Of a DNA stretch of 64,000 nucleotides, positions 11,506 to 21,780 are shown piece after piece. Position numbers and translations under genes: made by a program. The DNA lies in the NCBI RefSeq assembly GCF_954871325.1, contig NC_088777.1, forward strand, positions 26,513,366 to 26,577,365, given 5' to 3'. The notes under the pieces are model-generated. The model saw only the letters and a program-made list of their open reading frames with translations, had not been told where the DNA came from and did not search any database. The first letter of the stretch is position 1; each line of letters starts with the position of its first letter. Origin of the DNA: Gordionus sp. m RMFG-2023. Its lineage: Eukaryota > Nematomorpha > Gordioida > Chordodea > Parachordodidae.

Positions 11506-12848
11506 AGGCCATTTCCAAACAAAACGTTTTCAGAGGCACATTTTTCACTATTTTTTTACTTCAAACAACAAACGACTTTTATTATATATCTGATTTATAT
11601 TACAAAATATTTTAAGCCATATTTTAATTTCAAATAGTTAAATAATTTGATCAAAAAATATCGCCAAAAAGACTAATGTTCCTTAAATTAAGCTAATATT
11701 TTTTACATATTAAATTATAAAAACGTTTGAAATTATTTCCAAATAGTCTATATATGCTGAATAAGCAAACTGAATATTTAAAAGGATACGTTATCTAGAA
11801 GAAAAATTTAATTTTTAAATATTCTCGAGGTCTGCATGAAAAATGATTATTTTCCCACTCGAGTGCTATTTGTTATGAAGATAAATAGATGTTCCTTTTG
11901 GATGCATATTTCCAATAAACCTGCAAAATATGGAATCAAAATCATGATCTGTGACTCTAGCAATATAGGGGTCCAATAGAAATGATGGACAATTGGTTTA
12001 TATCCATCATGATGGCTAATGATTTATTAAAGAACCCTTATAATTTAACAATTTTGGGAACCCTAAGGAAAAATAAGATGCTTTTAGAAAAAATGTGTAG
12101 AAATTAATTCTTCTATTTGTTTATATGACCGGGAATTGTCATTGCTATCATGGAATAATTCCAAAACAAATAGAATATTGTGGAGTTGACACATTGGATC
12201 AATTATGGTCAATCTTTTGTTGCCATAGAAAAAGGTGAGATGGACATTATGCATTTTTATGGGTTAATTAATATTGTTCTTGTAAATTCTTGGATTATAT
12301 ATAAAAGTATATGAATAATAAAAATCTAATTCCATTATCAAGAAGACCCATTTGCATAAAATTATATGAAATTTAATAAATCCGTGGTTACAAATACCGA
12401 GTATAAGGGTCGAAAAAACCCCATTGGAAAAAAAATAAATTATCACAAATCTAATCGTACGATTAGCAAATTTTGCAAATCAAAATTGAGGCAGATGACG
12501 ACACAATCTGTGGACACTGTAAAAAAAGACATTTGTCGGACACACCAAGCATGCTACTATGAACATGATATTAAATTTTATTTAAACATATTTGTATTCA
12601 GTGATGTTTTATGATTATTTTACAATAAAAATTTTGTCTAAAGCTAGATTGGTTCTAAAATTATTTAAAATTCTATATCGTCGTAATTTTTATGATATAT
12701 TAGCATTAAGGGTTAAAAATAACTTGTTCACAATAGTTTGAATTAAAAAACGCCAAATAGCGTGCTTTAAAAATATTTTATGTTCCGAAGGATATATCTA
12801 TCTGTATTTTTTCTCGCTTTGAAAAAATGTTTTGTTTGGAAATAGCCT
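11506..12848. mobile_element. Transposon with 32-bp TIRs enclosing piggyBac coding remnant
   Basis: The left end AGGCCATTTCCAAACAAAAC and the complement of the right end AGGCTATTTCCAAACAAAAC match at 19 of 20 positions, with weaker similarity for about 12 more bases. Between them lies a plus-strand piggyBac transposase remnant. I see no TTAA at the borders, which piggyBac elements normally duplicate. The TIRs may therefore belong to another family that contains the piggyBac fragment, or the outer bases have mutated. At 1.34 kb it is much shorter than an autonomous piggyBac (about 2.4 kb). Confidence 0.6.
11893..12590 (+). pseudogene. piggyBac transposase remnant
   Basis: Several blocks occur in the order expected of the DDE domain of piggyBac transposase. 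SNKPAKYGIKIMICDSS (about 11,911) corresponds to the usual NKPAKYGIK block. DNWFISIMMANDLLKNPYNL, then TILGTLRKNKMLL, cover 11,980-12,090, and the first is the block carrying a catalytic Asp. IEYCGVDTLDQLWSIF (about 12,173) is the G-V-D-LDQ block with another catalytic Asp. YGLINIVLVNSWIIY follows near 12,260. A C-terminal Cys-rich region (KFCKSK, then DICRTHQACYYEH, about 12,460-12,565) matches the position of the piggyBac ring-like finger. Blocks lie in different frames with stops, and the N-terminal half is missing. It is not functional. Confidence 0.85.
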
Positions 12849-13492
12849 AAAAATTATTTTGAAAATATTACTTCAGTGTTCATGATATATCTGATGGAAC
12901 TTTTATCTGAATGATTTCTTGATTTTATAAATTATTAAAAATACAAAAATAACATATATTTATTTTCTAATTTTATTAATATCATTTTAAAGATTATTTC
13001 ATAAGGAAATGGAAAAAATAGATTTTATAACATTGTTTCATTTGTGATTCTCTTTTGTGTCTTATTGAGAGTAGTTAACTCCTTTTTAAAAACCTAGCTC
13101 CTAATCTTACCATTGTAAAAGGAGCTAGCTCCCGTTACTGAGTTTTTAAAAGGTGCGCGCTCACTTTTCTTCAAATTTAAAAAAGATGAGGCTATTTAGC
13201 CACTCCTTTGATTTTAATTTATTCATTTTATTTATATTTTTAATCAAAAAAATGATGCATCAAAAATTTAAAATCTTTTATTTAAATTTAAATCTAACAG
13301 GCATCTACATCTTTCGCCTAAAACCTGTTTGAAAATACTAAACAAACACTCGACAAAAAACTAGAGGGAAGAGAGGTATTGTATTTTATTATATTTTTTA
13401 AATCATTAATTATCAAATATAGTATTGTTTGTTAAATTAAATCTTCCTATTATAATATCTTCCTAATAATCAATTTAATTAAATCTTCTAAA
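12849..13492. other. AT-rich stretch, possible GC-richer hAT end
   Basis: No gene is seen. About 13,075-13,200 holds alternating GGAGCTAGCTCC-type words and AAAAGGTGCGCGCTCAC. These resemble the sub-terminal sequence at 22,296-22,404 and may be a decayed hAT end. Confidence 0.35.
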
Positions 13493-13729
13493 TCATTGAA
13501 AAATATTTTCGGATTTGAAATTAATTAATTTCCTATCTTGATCTCTGTTTACCCATTCCCTATTCAATTTGAATGGAGGAAGGATAATATGAGCAATGAT
13601 ATTATTATCATTATAAGTTAAAAATCTGCAATAAAATAATTTAAAAATATATAACTTGTCTCCCAATTTTCCTAAAACTTTTTTGATTATCAATTTATCC
13701 CAATAGTTATTTCTACCAATAAGTATCAT
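13493..13729 (-). pseudogene. hAT transposase fragment
   Basis: The minus-strand frame encodes FYCRFLTYNDNNIIAHIILP followed by PFKLNREWV. The layout matches the segment IIHPPFKLDWPWI of the BED-finger hAT at 55.4-58.0 kb, which precedes the hAT dimerisation region. No zinc finger, DDE residues or terminal repeats are visible nearby, so only a middle fragment of an old hAT transposase survives. Confidence 0.5.
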
Positions 13730-13976
13730 TATTTTAGGTAAAAAAATTTTCTCAAATTATTGGTGATCATGGAGCCTCTTTTAAAATGTTACAATCAACA
13801 CAAATCACTGTGTTTCGAGGCAATTATCTTAGTTTCCTCGGATCTAAATGAGAGCCCTTTTTTGCCCCCTCCTTATGTTTTTTTTAAATCTTTTGTCTTT
13901 TTCAAATTTACTTAAATATTTTTGTTAAATGTTTTCTTAATTTTTTTTAAAATATAATTTTAATATGAATTTATAT

Positions 13977-14268
13977 TAGTGATCTGCATCGGGCCTAATT
14001 TTTCGAGCCCGGCTCGAAGTCGCATTTTTTTTAAAAAAAATTGCCGGCCCGAATTTATTTAAATATATAAATTAATATTTATAATTACTAAAAATAAAAT
14101 ATTTTTATTTTACATAAAAAATTCAACAAAAAATTGATAAATTTAGATATATTTAAAAATTTTATAAGGCCCAACCCGACCCGAATTTTCTTAAAAAATA
14201 TTAGGTCCGACCCAACCCGAACCTGATTTTTTTATAAAAAAGGCCGGGCCTACTTATGCAGATCTCTA
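13977..14268. mobile_element. Short hAT-type element, 292 bp
   Basis: The ends are TAGTGATCTGCATCGGGCC and its counterpart, read from the right, TAGAGATCTGCATAAGTAGG. The interior is rich in GGCCCGACCCGA-type words. The 8-mers directly outside are ATTTATAT on both sides (13,969-13,976 and 14,269-14,276), an exact 8-bp target duplication as hAT transposases make. There is no coding potential. The same type of GC-rich sub-terminal sequence is seen at 20,645, 25,925, 28,868 and 30,010. Confidence 0.85.
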
Positions 14269-14622
14269 ATTTATATATCATGCTATTTTTTAATATAAAT
14301 AAAGAAATTTTTAAATTTGATAAAAAAAATTCTTTTTATAATTAAACATTTTATCAATGCCGAGTATAAGAGACTCATAGAAGATTGGAAAAACATCTGA
14401 AAAATCATTTATTAAAGTAGTCTATAAATATTTGGAGTTAAAAACCCCCATATTAATATGAAGCTCACTTTTAAGGATCTTCAAAGATTTTGCCAAAAGC
14501 TCTTAGAAAAAATAACCGTTATATTAATATTTATTTGGCTATATTCTTTAATTAATTTATGCTCCTGAGAGTTAAAGAAGTACAAATAAAATATCAAAAT
14601 CTTGAAGTTTTTGCTTAATATT
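14269..14622. other. AT-rich stretch without a recognised gene
   Basis: Apart from a weak two-copy word (CCGAGTATAAG, also at about 12,397) nothing is recognised here. Confidence 0.4.
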
Positions 14623-14941
14623 TTATCTAATACCATGGATTCTGAATATGGATTTCATCTTGTGGTATTTGGACACATTTAATATCTTCCCAGCGATTAT
14701 ATTATCAACCATATTTGTATCACATATTTTGTTTATTCTATAAGGATTGACACATTTGAAATAAAAGCTTTGGGATATAATTTTAAATTTTCTATATTCT
14801 AAAGCTTTCTCTATCTATATCAACCCTGGCGACTAATTTGATATTGTGGCAGGCAAATGAATGTTGTAGTAGAAAAGTATAATCTTTTAACTTGTTAATC
14901 AGGATATCATCGATAACCACAAGTTGAAAATCTTCATCCAT
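14623..14941 (-). pseudogene. Unassigned protein-coding stretch, minus strand
   Basis: Two overlapping minus-strand frames look coding. The upstream one opens at ATG near 14,941 with MDEDFQLVVIDDILINKL, then LLQHSFACHNIKLVARVDI, about 40 codons. The downstream one runs to the stop at 14,623 with KCVNPYRINKICDTNMVDN and AGKILNVSKYHKMKSIFRI, about 60 codons. Codon composition is balanced and unlike the A/T noise around it. The two frames could be one gene with a frameshift, or two exons. I cannot assign a family. It is a candidate host exon or a transposon gene fragment. Confidence 0.4.
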
Positions 14942-15083
14942 TTAAGATGTTTTATCCTCAAACATTCCACCTTCCTTTTTTAGAGTTTATATAGCTATAT
15001 CTTAATTGACTTTACTTATTATAATTTAAAATACATTTATAATAATACCATATAATTTATAACATTAAAGGCTCGATTTGAGC

Positions 15084-15251
15084 TAGTGTTGTTAAATGGC
15101 TCGATTAGAGCCAGCTAGCTCAACATTTTAACCAGAAAAATATTATGCAAACCTGAAGATTTTGCTAATAGGTGGAACAATGGTTTGAGCATGTATTAGC
15201 GAAATATCAAGGCTTATACATTATTTTCCTGGCTAAAATAATGAGTTAGAC
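15084..15251 (+). mobile_element. MITE copy 2, flanking the retroelement palindrome on the left
   Basis: It starts TAGTGTTGTTAAATGGCTCG and runs through the family centre (GAAGATTTTGCTAATAGG, GGAACAATGGTTTGA) into the start of the right arm (GGCTAAAATAATGAGTTAG). It stops where the palindromic retroelement begins, about 50 bp short of the expected MITE end. It is in the same orientation as the partial MITE at 18,829-19,004 but clearly diverged from it. Confidence 0.8.
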
Positions 15252-15254
15252 TGC

Positions 15255-15295
15255 GGGGCCCCCTAGCACAAAAGTGCTAGAGGACCCCGTAGCCA
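15255..15295. repeat. Terminal hairpin, left tip of palindrome
   Basis: GGGGCCCCCTAGCAC is followed by AAAA and GTGCTAG, so the tip folds into a 7-bp stem within a G/C-rich border. The mirror copy lies at about 18,786-18,824. The hairpin may be the product or substrate of self-primed synthesis, but that is inference. Confidence 0.7.
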
Positions 15296-15914
15296 CGCCA
15301 GGCCATCTTTATTAATGCTTAATTATCACATTATTAGACAATACTTACAATGGGAATATAATCACATTATGTTATAATCAGGTAAACAATATATATAAAC
15401 AATTAAAGTGGTAAACAAAATCACGTTACCAACCAAGATGGTGGTGACTTTGTAATGTAATATGATGGGGTCTGAGATGCTTTAATCTTCAGATCATTGA
15501 TTACCTGTGAGGAGTAAGAAAAGATTTTTTTCTTCTCTCCAATGAAGTATCCGTGGTATTTTGCCAGTGAGTTCCTTCTAAAGGCTACCCCCGGTTAGTA
15601 CCCTTGGGTTCGTTCTAAGGGTTTACTACTTCCTTTGGATTAACCTTAAGGGAAAAGGTGGAATTTTTGCGTTGGCTGGTAATCTTACACAATGGAAAAT
15701 TAATTAATGAAAATTTAAAAGATAATTTTTCCATTGCGTAAGCCTATATATATAGGCGAAAGACCTTATTTCTGAGAGCCTTCGCAAAAAAATTTTTTCC
15801 CCCTAAAGATTTAAATTAGGTGTTATAACTATTTATTTACAATGATTCGTATATGGTATGTTGACTACAAAATTGGGGTGGAAAGGACCAAAAATATATG
15901 TGTGAATGCATGTT

Positions 15915-16676
15915 TTATTCTGAATGTTCCTCGTTGGCTTCCATTTCAACCACAGTTTCTGTGTTGCTTTCGTCCAGTGACGTTTCCATCGTGGCTTCAA
16001 AGATACCCGGATCGAAGCTATCGTGAGTGGCTTGTAGTCCTTGGTCAATAATGCCCTCCACTTCATCAGACAGATGAATGGGGGTTGAAGCTCTGATCCA
16101 TGATAAGGCATCTTCGATTCTTGGGAGTACCGTGGTGTCTATCCCATGTAGTATGTTGTGGGCCCCTTCGCTACCTATCCAGGATCTGCTGGGTTCGTCT
16201 GACAGGTTTTCCTCTGAGGGAATCCATGTGATGTTTCTGGCCAGGTGGACAAAGTCATGGAAACCCAAGGCTAACATGATTCTCGTGACCAGATGTTCAC
16301 AAGCAGGGGACCTTGATCCCCCTTTCTTAATGATGGTATATGCTACCTGGCTGTCCGTGACTATGGAGGGAATGGCTGAGAATCTATTCATGCCGTATCT
16401 GCAACCTGCCCATATGGCTAAAATTTCTTTCTGGTTTATGTGAGGGGTTGCAAGGTCCGGGATAAGTAAGTCATGCTTGATCTCATCGAAAGTGAATGAA
16501 TATCCAGGTTGTCCGACTTCTGCTAATCCTACATGGCTCGATGAGGCGTCAACATGAATGATAGGTCCCACTGAGATTACGAAAGGGAAAGGTTCCATAA
16601 GCGAGGAAATTGCAATAACTGCTTTTGGGTATGCCTTTACGTAATCTATGGGTGACGTTTCCTCATCGTTCAGCAT
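15915..16676 (-). pseudogene. RNase H region of retroelement, left arm
   Basis: A minus-strand frame of 253 codons contains an RNase H fold in order: IIHVDASSSHVGLAEV (first catalytic Asp), HINQKEILAIWAG (catalytic Glu), SIVTDSQVAYTIIKKGGSRS (catalytic Asp) and ITWIPSEENLSDEPSRSW (closing block). The HIN.KE and WIPS..N..D.PSR signatures resemble the RNase H of DIRS-like elements and related RT-bearing elements. It is the inverted copy of the coding region in the right arm, from which it differs at about ten residues. It belongs to a fossil element and is not evidence of a working polyprotein. Confidence 0.75.
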
Positions 16677-16756
16677 TGTAGAATAATAGGGGGCGAAAAC
16701 TCTAGAGAGCCCCGTGATGGCGTAAATATAGTGATCACAATGGCGAGCCTATTATC

Positions 16757-17400
16757 ATGAACAATATCTTTGCGGATAGGATCTCACCATACGTAACCGC
16801 TGTCATGCCACCGCCAGCGCCAGCGGTCGACAGCGATTCGATCGGCAGATTTCATAGACTCCTGAGACTGATGGGAATCGACACCACCGACCACGTGCAG
16901 ATCGACATTCAAGCAACCTTGGGGTTATCCGCATCGGTCCTGAAGCCCCACCCAGATCAATCCCCTTATACCAAGAGAGTGGCTTTGAGGGGTTTCTGCC
17001 CAAAATTCGACAATCAAGCCATAAACGACAATGGAGGATACTTCCGAAATAGGTTTACTAGGCTAGCCGCGAAATATATGCCCATCATCAACCAGTTGGT
17101 GGATGGCGGGGTCGTCGAAAGGACAGATGCGACCTTCTGCTCACCATTATTCTTAATACCGAAAGCAGAAGGAACCCCAAGGGTTATCTCAGATTTCTCT
17201 AACGTTTCTAGGAACTTCATTCGATATCCTTTTAGATTAAGAACCATCCCTATGATTGCCCCACTACTAGAAACAGCAACTAAAGCCACGAAAATCGATC
17301 TGAAATCTGCTTTCTATTCTATTCCATTAGCTCAAAGTAGGAGAAGGTTCTTTGGATTCGCAACTTCATCCACAAGGTTCCGATCCCCTATATTCTACAA
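16757..17400 (+). pseudogene. Reverse transcriptase region of retroelement, unique centre
   Basis: The frame contains an N-terminal finger and palm region of an RT: VVERTDATFCSPLFLIPKAE, then PRVISDFSNVSRNFI, and KIDLKSAFYSIPLAQ, the palm block that carries the first catalytic Asp. This layout is typical of LTR and DIRS-type elements and unlike the RTE-like LINE at 9.1 kb. The proline-rich leader (PPPAPA) has no recognised function. Only part of the RT domain is represented. The element is a fossil and is not whole. Confidence 0.75.
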
Positions 17401-18161
17401 TGCTGAACGATGAGGAAACGTCACCTATAGATTACGTAAAGGCATACCCAAAAGCAGTTATTGCAATTTCCTCGTTTATGGAACCTTTCCCTTTCGTATT
17501 CTCAGTGGGACCTATCATTCATGTTGACGCCTCATCGAGCCATGTAGGATTAGCAGAAGTCGGACAACCTGGATATTCATTCACTTTCGATGAGATCAAG
17601 CATGACTTACTTATCCCGGACCTTGCAACCCCTCACATAAACCAGAAAGAAATTTTAGCCATATGGGCGGGTTGCAGATATGGCATGAATAGATTCTCAG
17701 CCATTCCCTCCATAGTCACGGACAGCCAGGTAGCATATACCATCATTAAGAAAGGGGGATCAAGGTCCCCTGCTTGTGAACATCTGGTCACGAGAATCAT
17801 GTTAGCCTTGGGTTTCCATGACTTTGTCCACCTGGCAAGAAACATCACATGGATTCCCTCAGAGGAAAACCTGGCAGACGAACCCAGCAGATCCTGGATA
17901 GGTAGCGAAAGGGCCCACAACATGCTACATGGGATAGACACCACGGGACTCCCAAGAATCGAAGATGCCTTACCATGGATCAGAGCTTCAACCCCCATTC
18001 ATCTGTCCGATGAAGTGGAGGGCATTATTGACCAAGGACTACAAGCCACTCACAATAGCTTCGATCCGGGTATCTTTGAAGCCAAGATGGAAACGTCACT
18101 GGACGAAAGCAACACAGAAACTGTGGTTGAAATGGAAGCCAACGAGGAACATTCAGAATAA
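17397..18161 (+). pseudogene. RNase H region of retroelement, right arm
   Basis: This plus-strand counterpart of the left-arm RNase H has the same landmarks: HVDASSSHVGLAEV, HINQKEILAIWAG, VTDSQVAYTIIKKGG and WIPSEENLADEPSRSW. It is followed by an acidic tail ending in NEEHSE. About 590 bp of non-coding sequence, mirrored in the left arm, separates it from the right tip. Confidence 0.75.
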
Positions 18162-18828
18162 AACATGCATTCACACATATATTTTTGGTCCTTTCCACCC
18201 CAATTTTGTAGTCAACATACCATATACGAATCATTGTAAATAAATAGTTATAACACCTAATTTAAATCTTTAAGGGGGGAAAAAATCTTTTGCGAAGGCT
18301 CTCAGAAATAAGGTCTTTCGCCTATATATATAGGCTTACGCAATGGAAAAATTATCTTTTAAATTTTCATTAATTAATTTTCCATTGTGTAAGATTACCA
18401 GCCAACGCAAAAATTCCACCTTTTCCCTTAAGGTCAATCCAAAAGAAGTAGTAAACCCTTAGAACGAACCCAAGGGTACTAACCGGGAGTAGCCTTTAGA
18501 AGGAACTCACTGGCAAAATACCACGGATACTTCCTTTGGAGAGAAAGAAAAATATCTTTTCTTACTCCTCACAGGTAATCAATGATCTGAAGATTAAAGC
18601 ATCTCAGACCCCATCATATTACATTACAAAGTCACCACCATCTTGGTTGATAACGTGATTTTGTTTACCACTTTAATTGTTTATATATATTGTTTACCTG
18701 ATTATAACATAATGTGATTATATTCCCATTGTAAGTATTGTCTAATAATGTGATAATTAAGCAATAATAAAGATGGCCCGGCGTGGCTACGGGGTCCTCT
18801 AGCACTTTTGTGCTAGGGGGCCCCACAT

Positions 18829-19004
18829 AACTCAATATCTTATTCAGAAAAAATATTATGCAAGCCTAAAGATTTTGCTAATAGATGACACAAATTTGGA
18901 CATCTTTTAACGAAACCTCGAGGCTTAGGCAATATTTTTCTGCCTAAAATATTAAGTTAGCCATTTTTAAAAATCGGCTCAAAATGAGCCGTTTAACAAC
19001 ACTA
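18829..19004 (+). mobile_element. MITE copy 3, flanking the retroelement palindrome on the right
   Basis: It begins inside the left arm of the MITE consensus (TAACTCAATAT) directly after the palindrome and continues to a complete right end (GAGCCGTTTAACAACACTA). Orientation is the same as the left flanking copy. About 120 bp of the consensus is present in both flanking copies, but they are diverged. They are therefore not a simple target duplication, and two MITEs must have been involved. Confidence 0.8.
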
Positions 19005-19184
19005 TATTTAAGAAAGTAAATCTACTTATATATAAAGGTATATATGTATATTAACAAGAATTTAAAAGTGTAAATAGACAAATGTAACAAAATAATGTAA
19101 ATAAATATAAGCTATTGTATATAAAGAGGAAAGAAGGGGTAAGATCAGAATAAAAAAAGAGTCAAGAGGGAACTGTTAATTAGA

Positions 19185-19625
19185 CAATGGAAATTTGATT
19201 TGATGACCTGAATATTGCAAGTCTTCGACAAAGTTTTAAGTTGCCCAGTAAATTTGAAGATAGCAATGGATCTTAAGGCATATATAGAATTTTAGAGATA
19301 TTAAAAAAGTTTAAGTAATAAGCCTTGTTGGCTAGAAGAGAGTATAAAAGTTCCTCAAATTATTTGAGGCAAGATAAGATATTCATAAAAAATTGTTCAA
19401 AAGCACCCACACCACCAATATGAGCCCTGAGTTGAAAAGTCATCTATTAAGATATTTTAAAAATTATAATTAATTTCCAAGTCCGATTGAAAGGGGAAGA
19501 ATTTTGGTTTGTTTATGTTTAGACTTAGACCAATAGAGACATTTCCGTCTTTTAATATGCTGCATGCTTTGGCGATCTCTTCAGTTGAACCACTACCTAT
19601 TACATAGTCAATAAACAATGAGATC
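19185..19625 (-). pseudogene. Retroelement reverse transcriptase fragment
   Basis: A minus-strand reading contains an RT palm/thumb stretch: FIDYVIGSGSTEEIAKACSI, then GLSLNINKPKFFP, AHIGGVGAFEQFF, EELLYSLLANKAYYLNFFN and KILYMP. The FIDY position corresponds to the catalytic Y/F-x-D-D block. The AYYL....KILY block resembles an animal RT family whose proteins end in a QRL..AI.R.N tail like that at 21,030-21,238. This is an old fossil with several breaks. Confidence 0.55.
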
Positions 19626-20644
19626 AAGCTTGTAGTTGGTTTTAATTTATTTTAGTGATACAATATTTTGTTCAATAATTTGATTTAAAAAAATGTGAGA
19701 AATATTATTTTAAATAATTAAATAGTTTCATAAATTTACATAAATATAATATTATTTATATTGTATTCAACAAATACATTAATTAAGATTATTTTTAAAA
19801 TATAATGTATACAAGAGGGCAGGCGCGTAGCCAGTGGGCATCCACCCATTGCAAAATTTCTTGAAAAAATATAAAAGGGCTCAGGCGCGTCAATGGGGGG
19901 GGGGGATTCCCCATCCCCCTTCCCATAGCAAAAATCTTTGAAAAAATATAAAAGGGTTTAATGAATTATGAATTGCAAAGTAATCTATTTCAAAACAGGT
20001 TATATTCTTAATATTAACAAAAAGTTAAAATTAATTTAAATATTTGTTCCTTGTATTAGATTTTTTAAACTTTAAGAACTGATGTATATAAGAAAATTTT
20101 ATCGATCAAAAAAAAATCTTATTAATTTTTTCCACAATTAGAACATTTCTAGAGTGTATGAAATATTCAGATATCCAAATATACAGAATCTGCTGGATAT
20201 AATTATTTCTGATACTTCTTGTGATACAGAAAAAAAGAAACTGCAAAAACCCTGCGCGATATGATGGAGCCTTCGACATCAAACTGCTACAGCATTTTCT
20301 GGATCTATAGGAGCCTATTTTGTATGCCCTTGGAGAAATATCAGAATGACCTGTAGCAGATATTTTATCTGAAGCTGATACATTATTAGATTTAATATGA
20401 CTGCCAATTTTTTTTCAAGGGAATGTATTAATAAATTATATAACAATTTTATGAAATATTTTTTAAAAAAATGATATGGTTTTGGCTGAATTTATGCGAA
20501 TATTATAATACAGCTTAGAAATCCAAGAACCAGGAATTTCTCAAAATTTATGTGATTGTTAAGATGAAAGCGAGATTATTGATTTTAAGATTCACAAGCC
20601 TCAACTTTCATAAACAAACAAATTGTTCCAGTATTAACGTGGAC

Positions 20645-21780
20645 TAGAGGTCTGCATTGGGCAGGTTTTTGAACCATTAGCCCGCCCACCCAATATTTTT
20701 AAAAATTTAACTCGCCCGCCCATTAGTCTAAAATTCCTTACCCACTCGCCCGCCCATTAGTCTAAAAATTTATACCCGCCATCCATTATTTATAAAATAA
20801 TTTTAACCCAACCCGCTATTATAAAATTTAATTATGGCCATTCTTTCAATTTTTTAAGCATCTAATAAAAATATTTCAGCATTACACCCCTACAAGGTGT
20901 TTGATAATTATAAAAATTACTATATTAAGCATAAAAAAATATTCAATTTAAATTATGGATAATTTATTTGATCAAATAAAATACTTATGAAAAAATATAA
21001 ATATAAAATTGATATTATATGTAAGTACAGTTTCTTAGACCCTTCTTTCTTATTCATACCCATCGCCTGCTCCATTCTCACCACCTTCGGTAGTAAAGCT
21101 CAGCGTTTTTTAAAAGAATTAGGCAAACAGATTCGTGAAAAAACCGATCAGCCTAAGGAATCCCTCTTTTTACGCCAAAGACTTGCTACCGCCATTATTC
21201 GCTCTAACTATCTAAGTTTTATCTCTTCCATTGAATAACCTTCCATATTCCTAGCTTCCTTTTTTTATCCCCTATCCTTCCCCGTAAATTCTATTTCTAC
21301 ATTTTTCACCTTTTAAAAAAATTAATGATTTGCTACTACATTTTGACAACATATCATATCAATAAATATTCAAATAAAGTAAATGACCAAAAAAAAATAA
21401 ATTATAATGCAAAAATAATAATGAATCGACATTTTCTGGATTCAAACATGTTCTTCTTTGTTTTAAATTCCAGCAATGCTAAATTCTTGTTCAGATGAAG
21501 CACTAGTTGCAGGAATTGCCAATATTTTTCTTGCTAATCTTGATAGCTTTGGCAAATCTTCTCTTTCTTGTTGTTTCCACCAAAGTAGTTTTTAATATAC
21601 AAAAAAAGTTTTATACCAAAAAAGGACATTTTATTAATATTTAATATCCAAAAAGTTCATAAGAACCATTTTTAATTAATATTTACTTAAATGATTTTAA
21701 ATTTTTCTAGCCCACCCGTTCATTGCTTAAATTTCTTAACCCGCCCACCCACCCGAAACCCCACCCAATGCAAACCTCTA
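20645..21780. mobile_element. hAT-type element nested in the ZMYM1-like hAT, with target duplication
   Basis: The ends TAGAGGTCTGCATTGGGCAGG and, from the right, TAGAGGTTTGCATTGGGTGGG match over about 20 bp. They are followed on both sides by CCCGCCCACCC-type runs. The 8-mers outside are ACGTGGAC and ACGTGGAT (7 of 8 identical). Removing the element leaves neighbouring transposase blocks of the older hAT in register, which confirms the insertion. No hAT transposase is visible inside. Instead it carries a retroelement protein tail (21,030-21,238), so it is a non-autonomous element with captured or inserted cargo. Confidence 0.85.
21030..21238 (+). pseudogene. C-terminal tail of an RT-family retroelement protein
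   Basis: About 70 codons ending in a stop are distinctly richer in G+C than their surroundings. Landmarks are IACSILTTFGSKAQRF, ELGKQIREKTDQPKES and FLRQRLATAIIRSN. From memory, animal retroelement RT proteins close with a similar block (LG.RI....  FL.QRL..AI.R.N). It lies inside the hAT of 20,645-21,780, so either the hAT picked it up or the retroelement inserted there. It is a fragment only. Confidence 0.45.

Larger units (their letters stand above)
15253..18826. mobile_element. Retroelement-derived palindrome, DIRS-like RNase H, 1.44-kb arms
   Basis: The left arm (15,253-16,692) and right arm (17,385-18,826) are inverted copies that differ at only a few percent of positions. They surround a roughly 690-bp unique centre. 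Each arm holds about 590 bp of outer non-coding sequence plus an RNase H coding region. The centre encodes part of a reverse transcriptase. Both tips carry a small GC-rich hairpin (CTAGCAC...GTGCTAG between G/C runs). The RNase H sequence and inverted termini suggest a DIRS-like or related retroelement; no tyrosine recombinase, gag or integrase is seen, so the family is inferred. The element is not whole. Arm similarity indicates a young structure, and base composition is clearly less A/T-rich than the surroundings. It lies between two partial MITE copies. Confidence 0.8.

Noticed and set aside
15833-18243. Antisense open frames opposite the RNase H regions
   Set aside because: They are shadows of the RNase H frames, mirrored in both arms, without motifs.
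20987-21238. Bacterial contamination or host gene, because of its higher G+C
   Set aside because: It lies inside a hAT with a target duplication and resembles the tail of animal RT proteins; no bacterial context is present.
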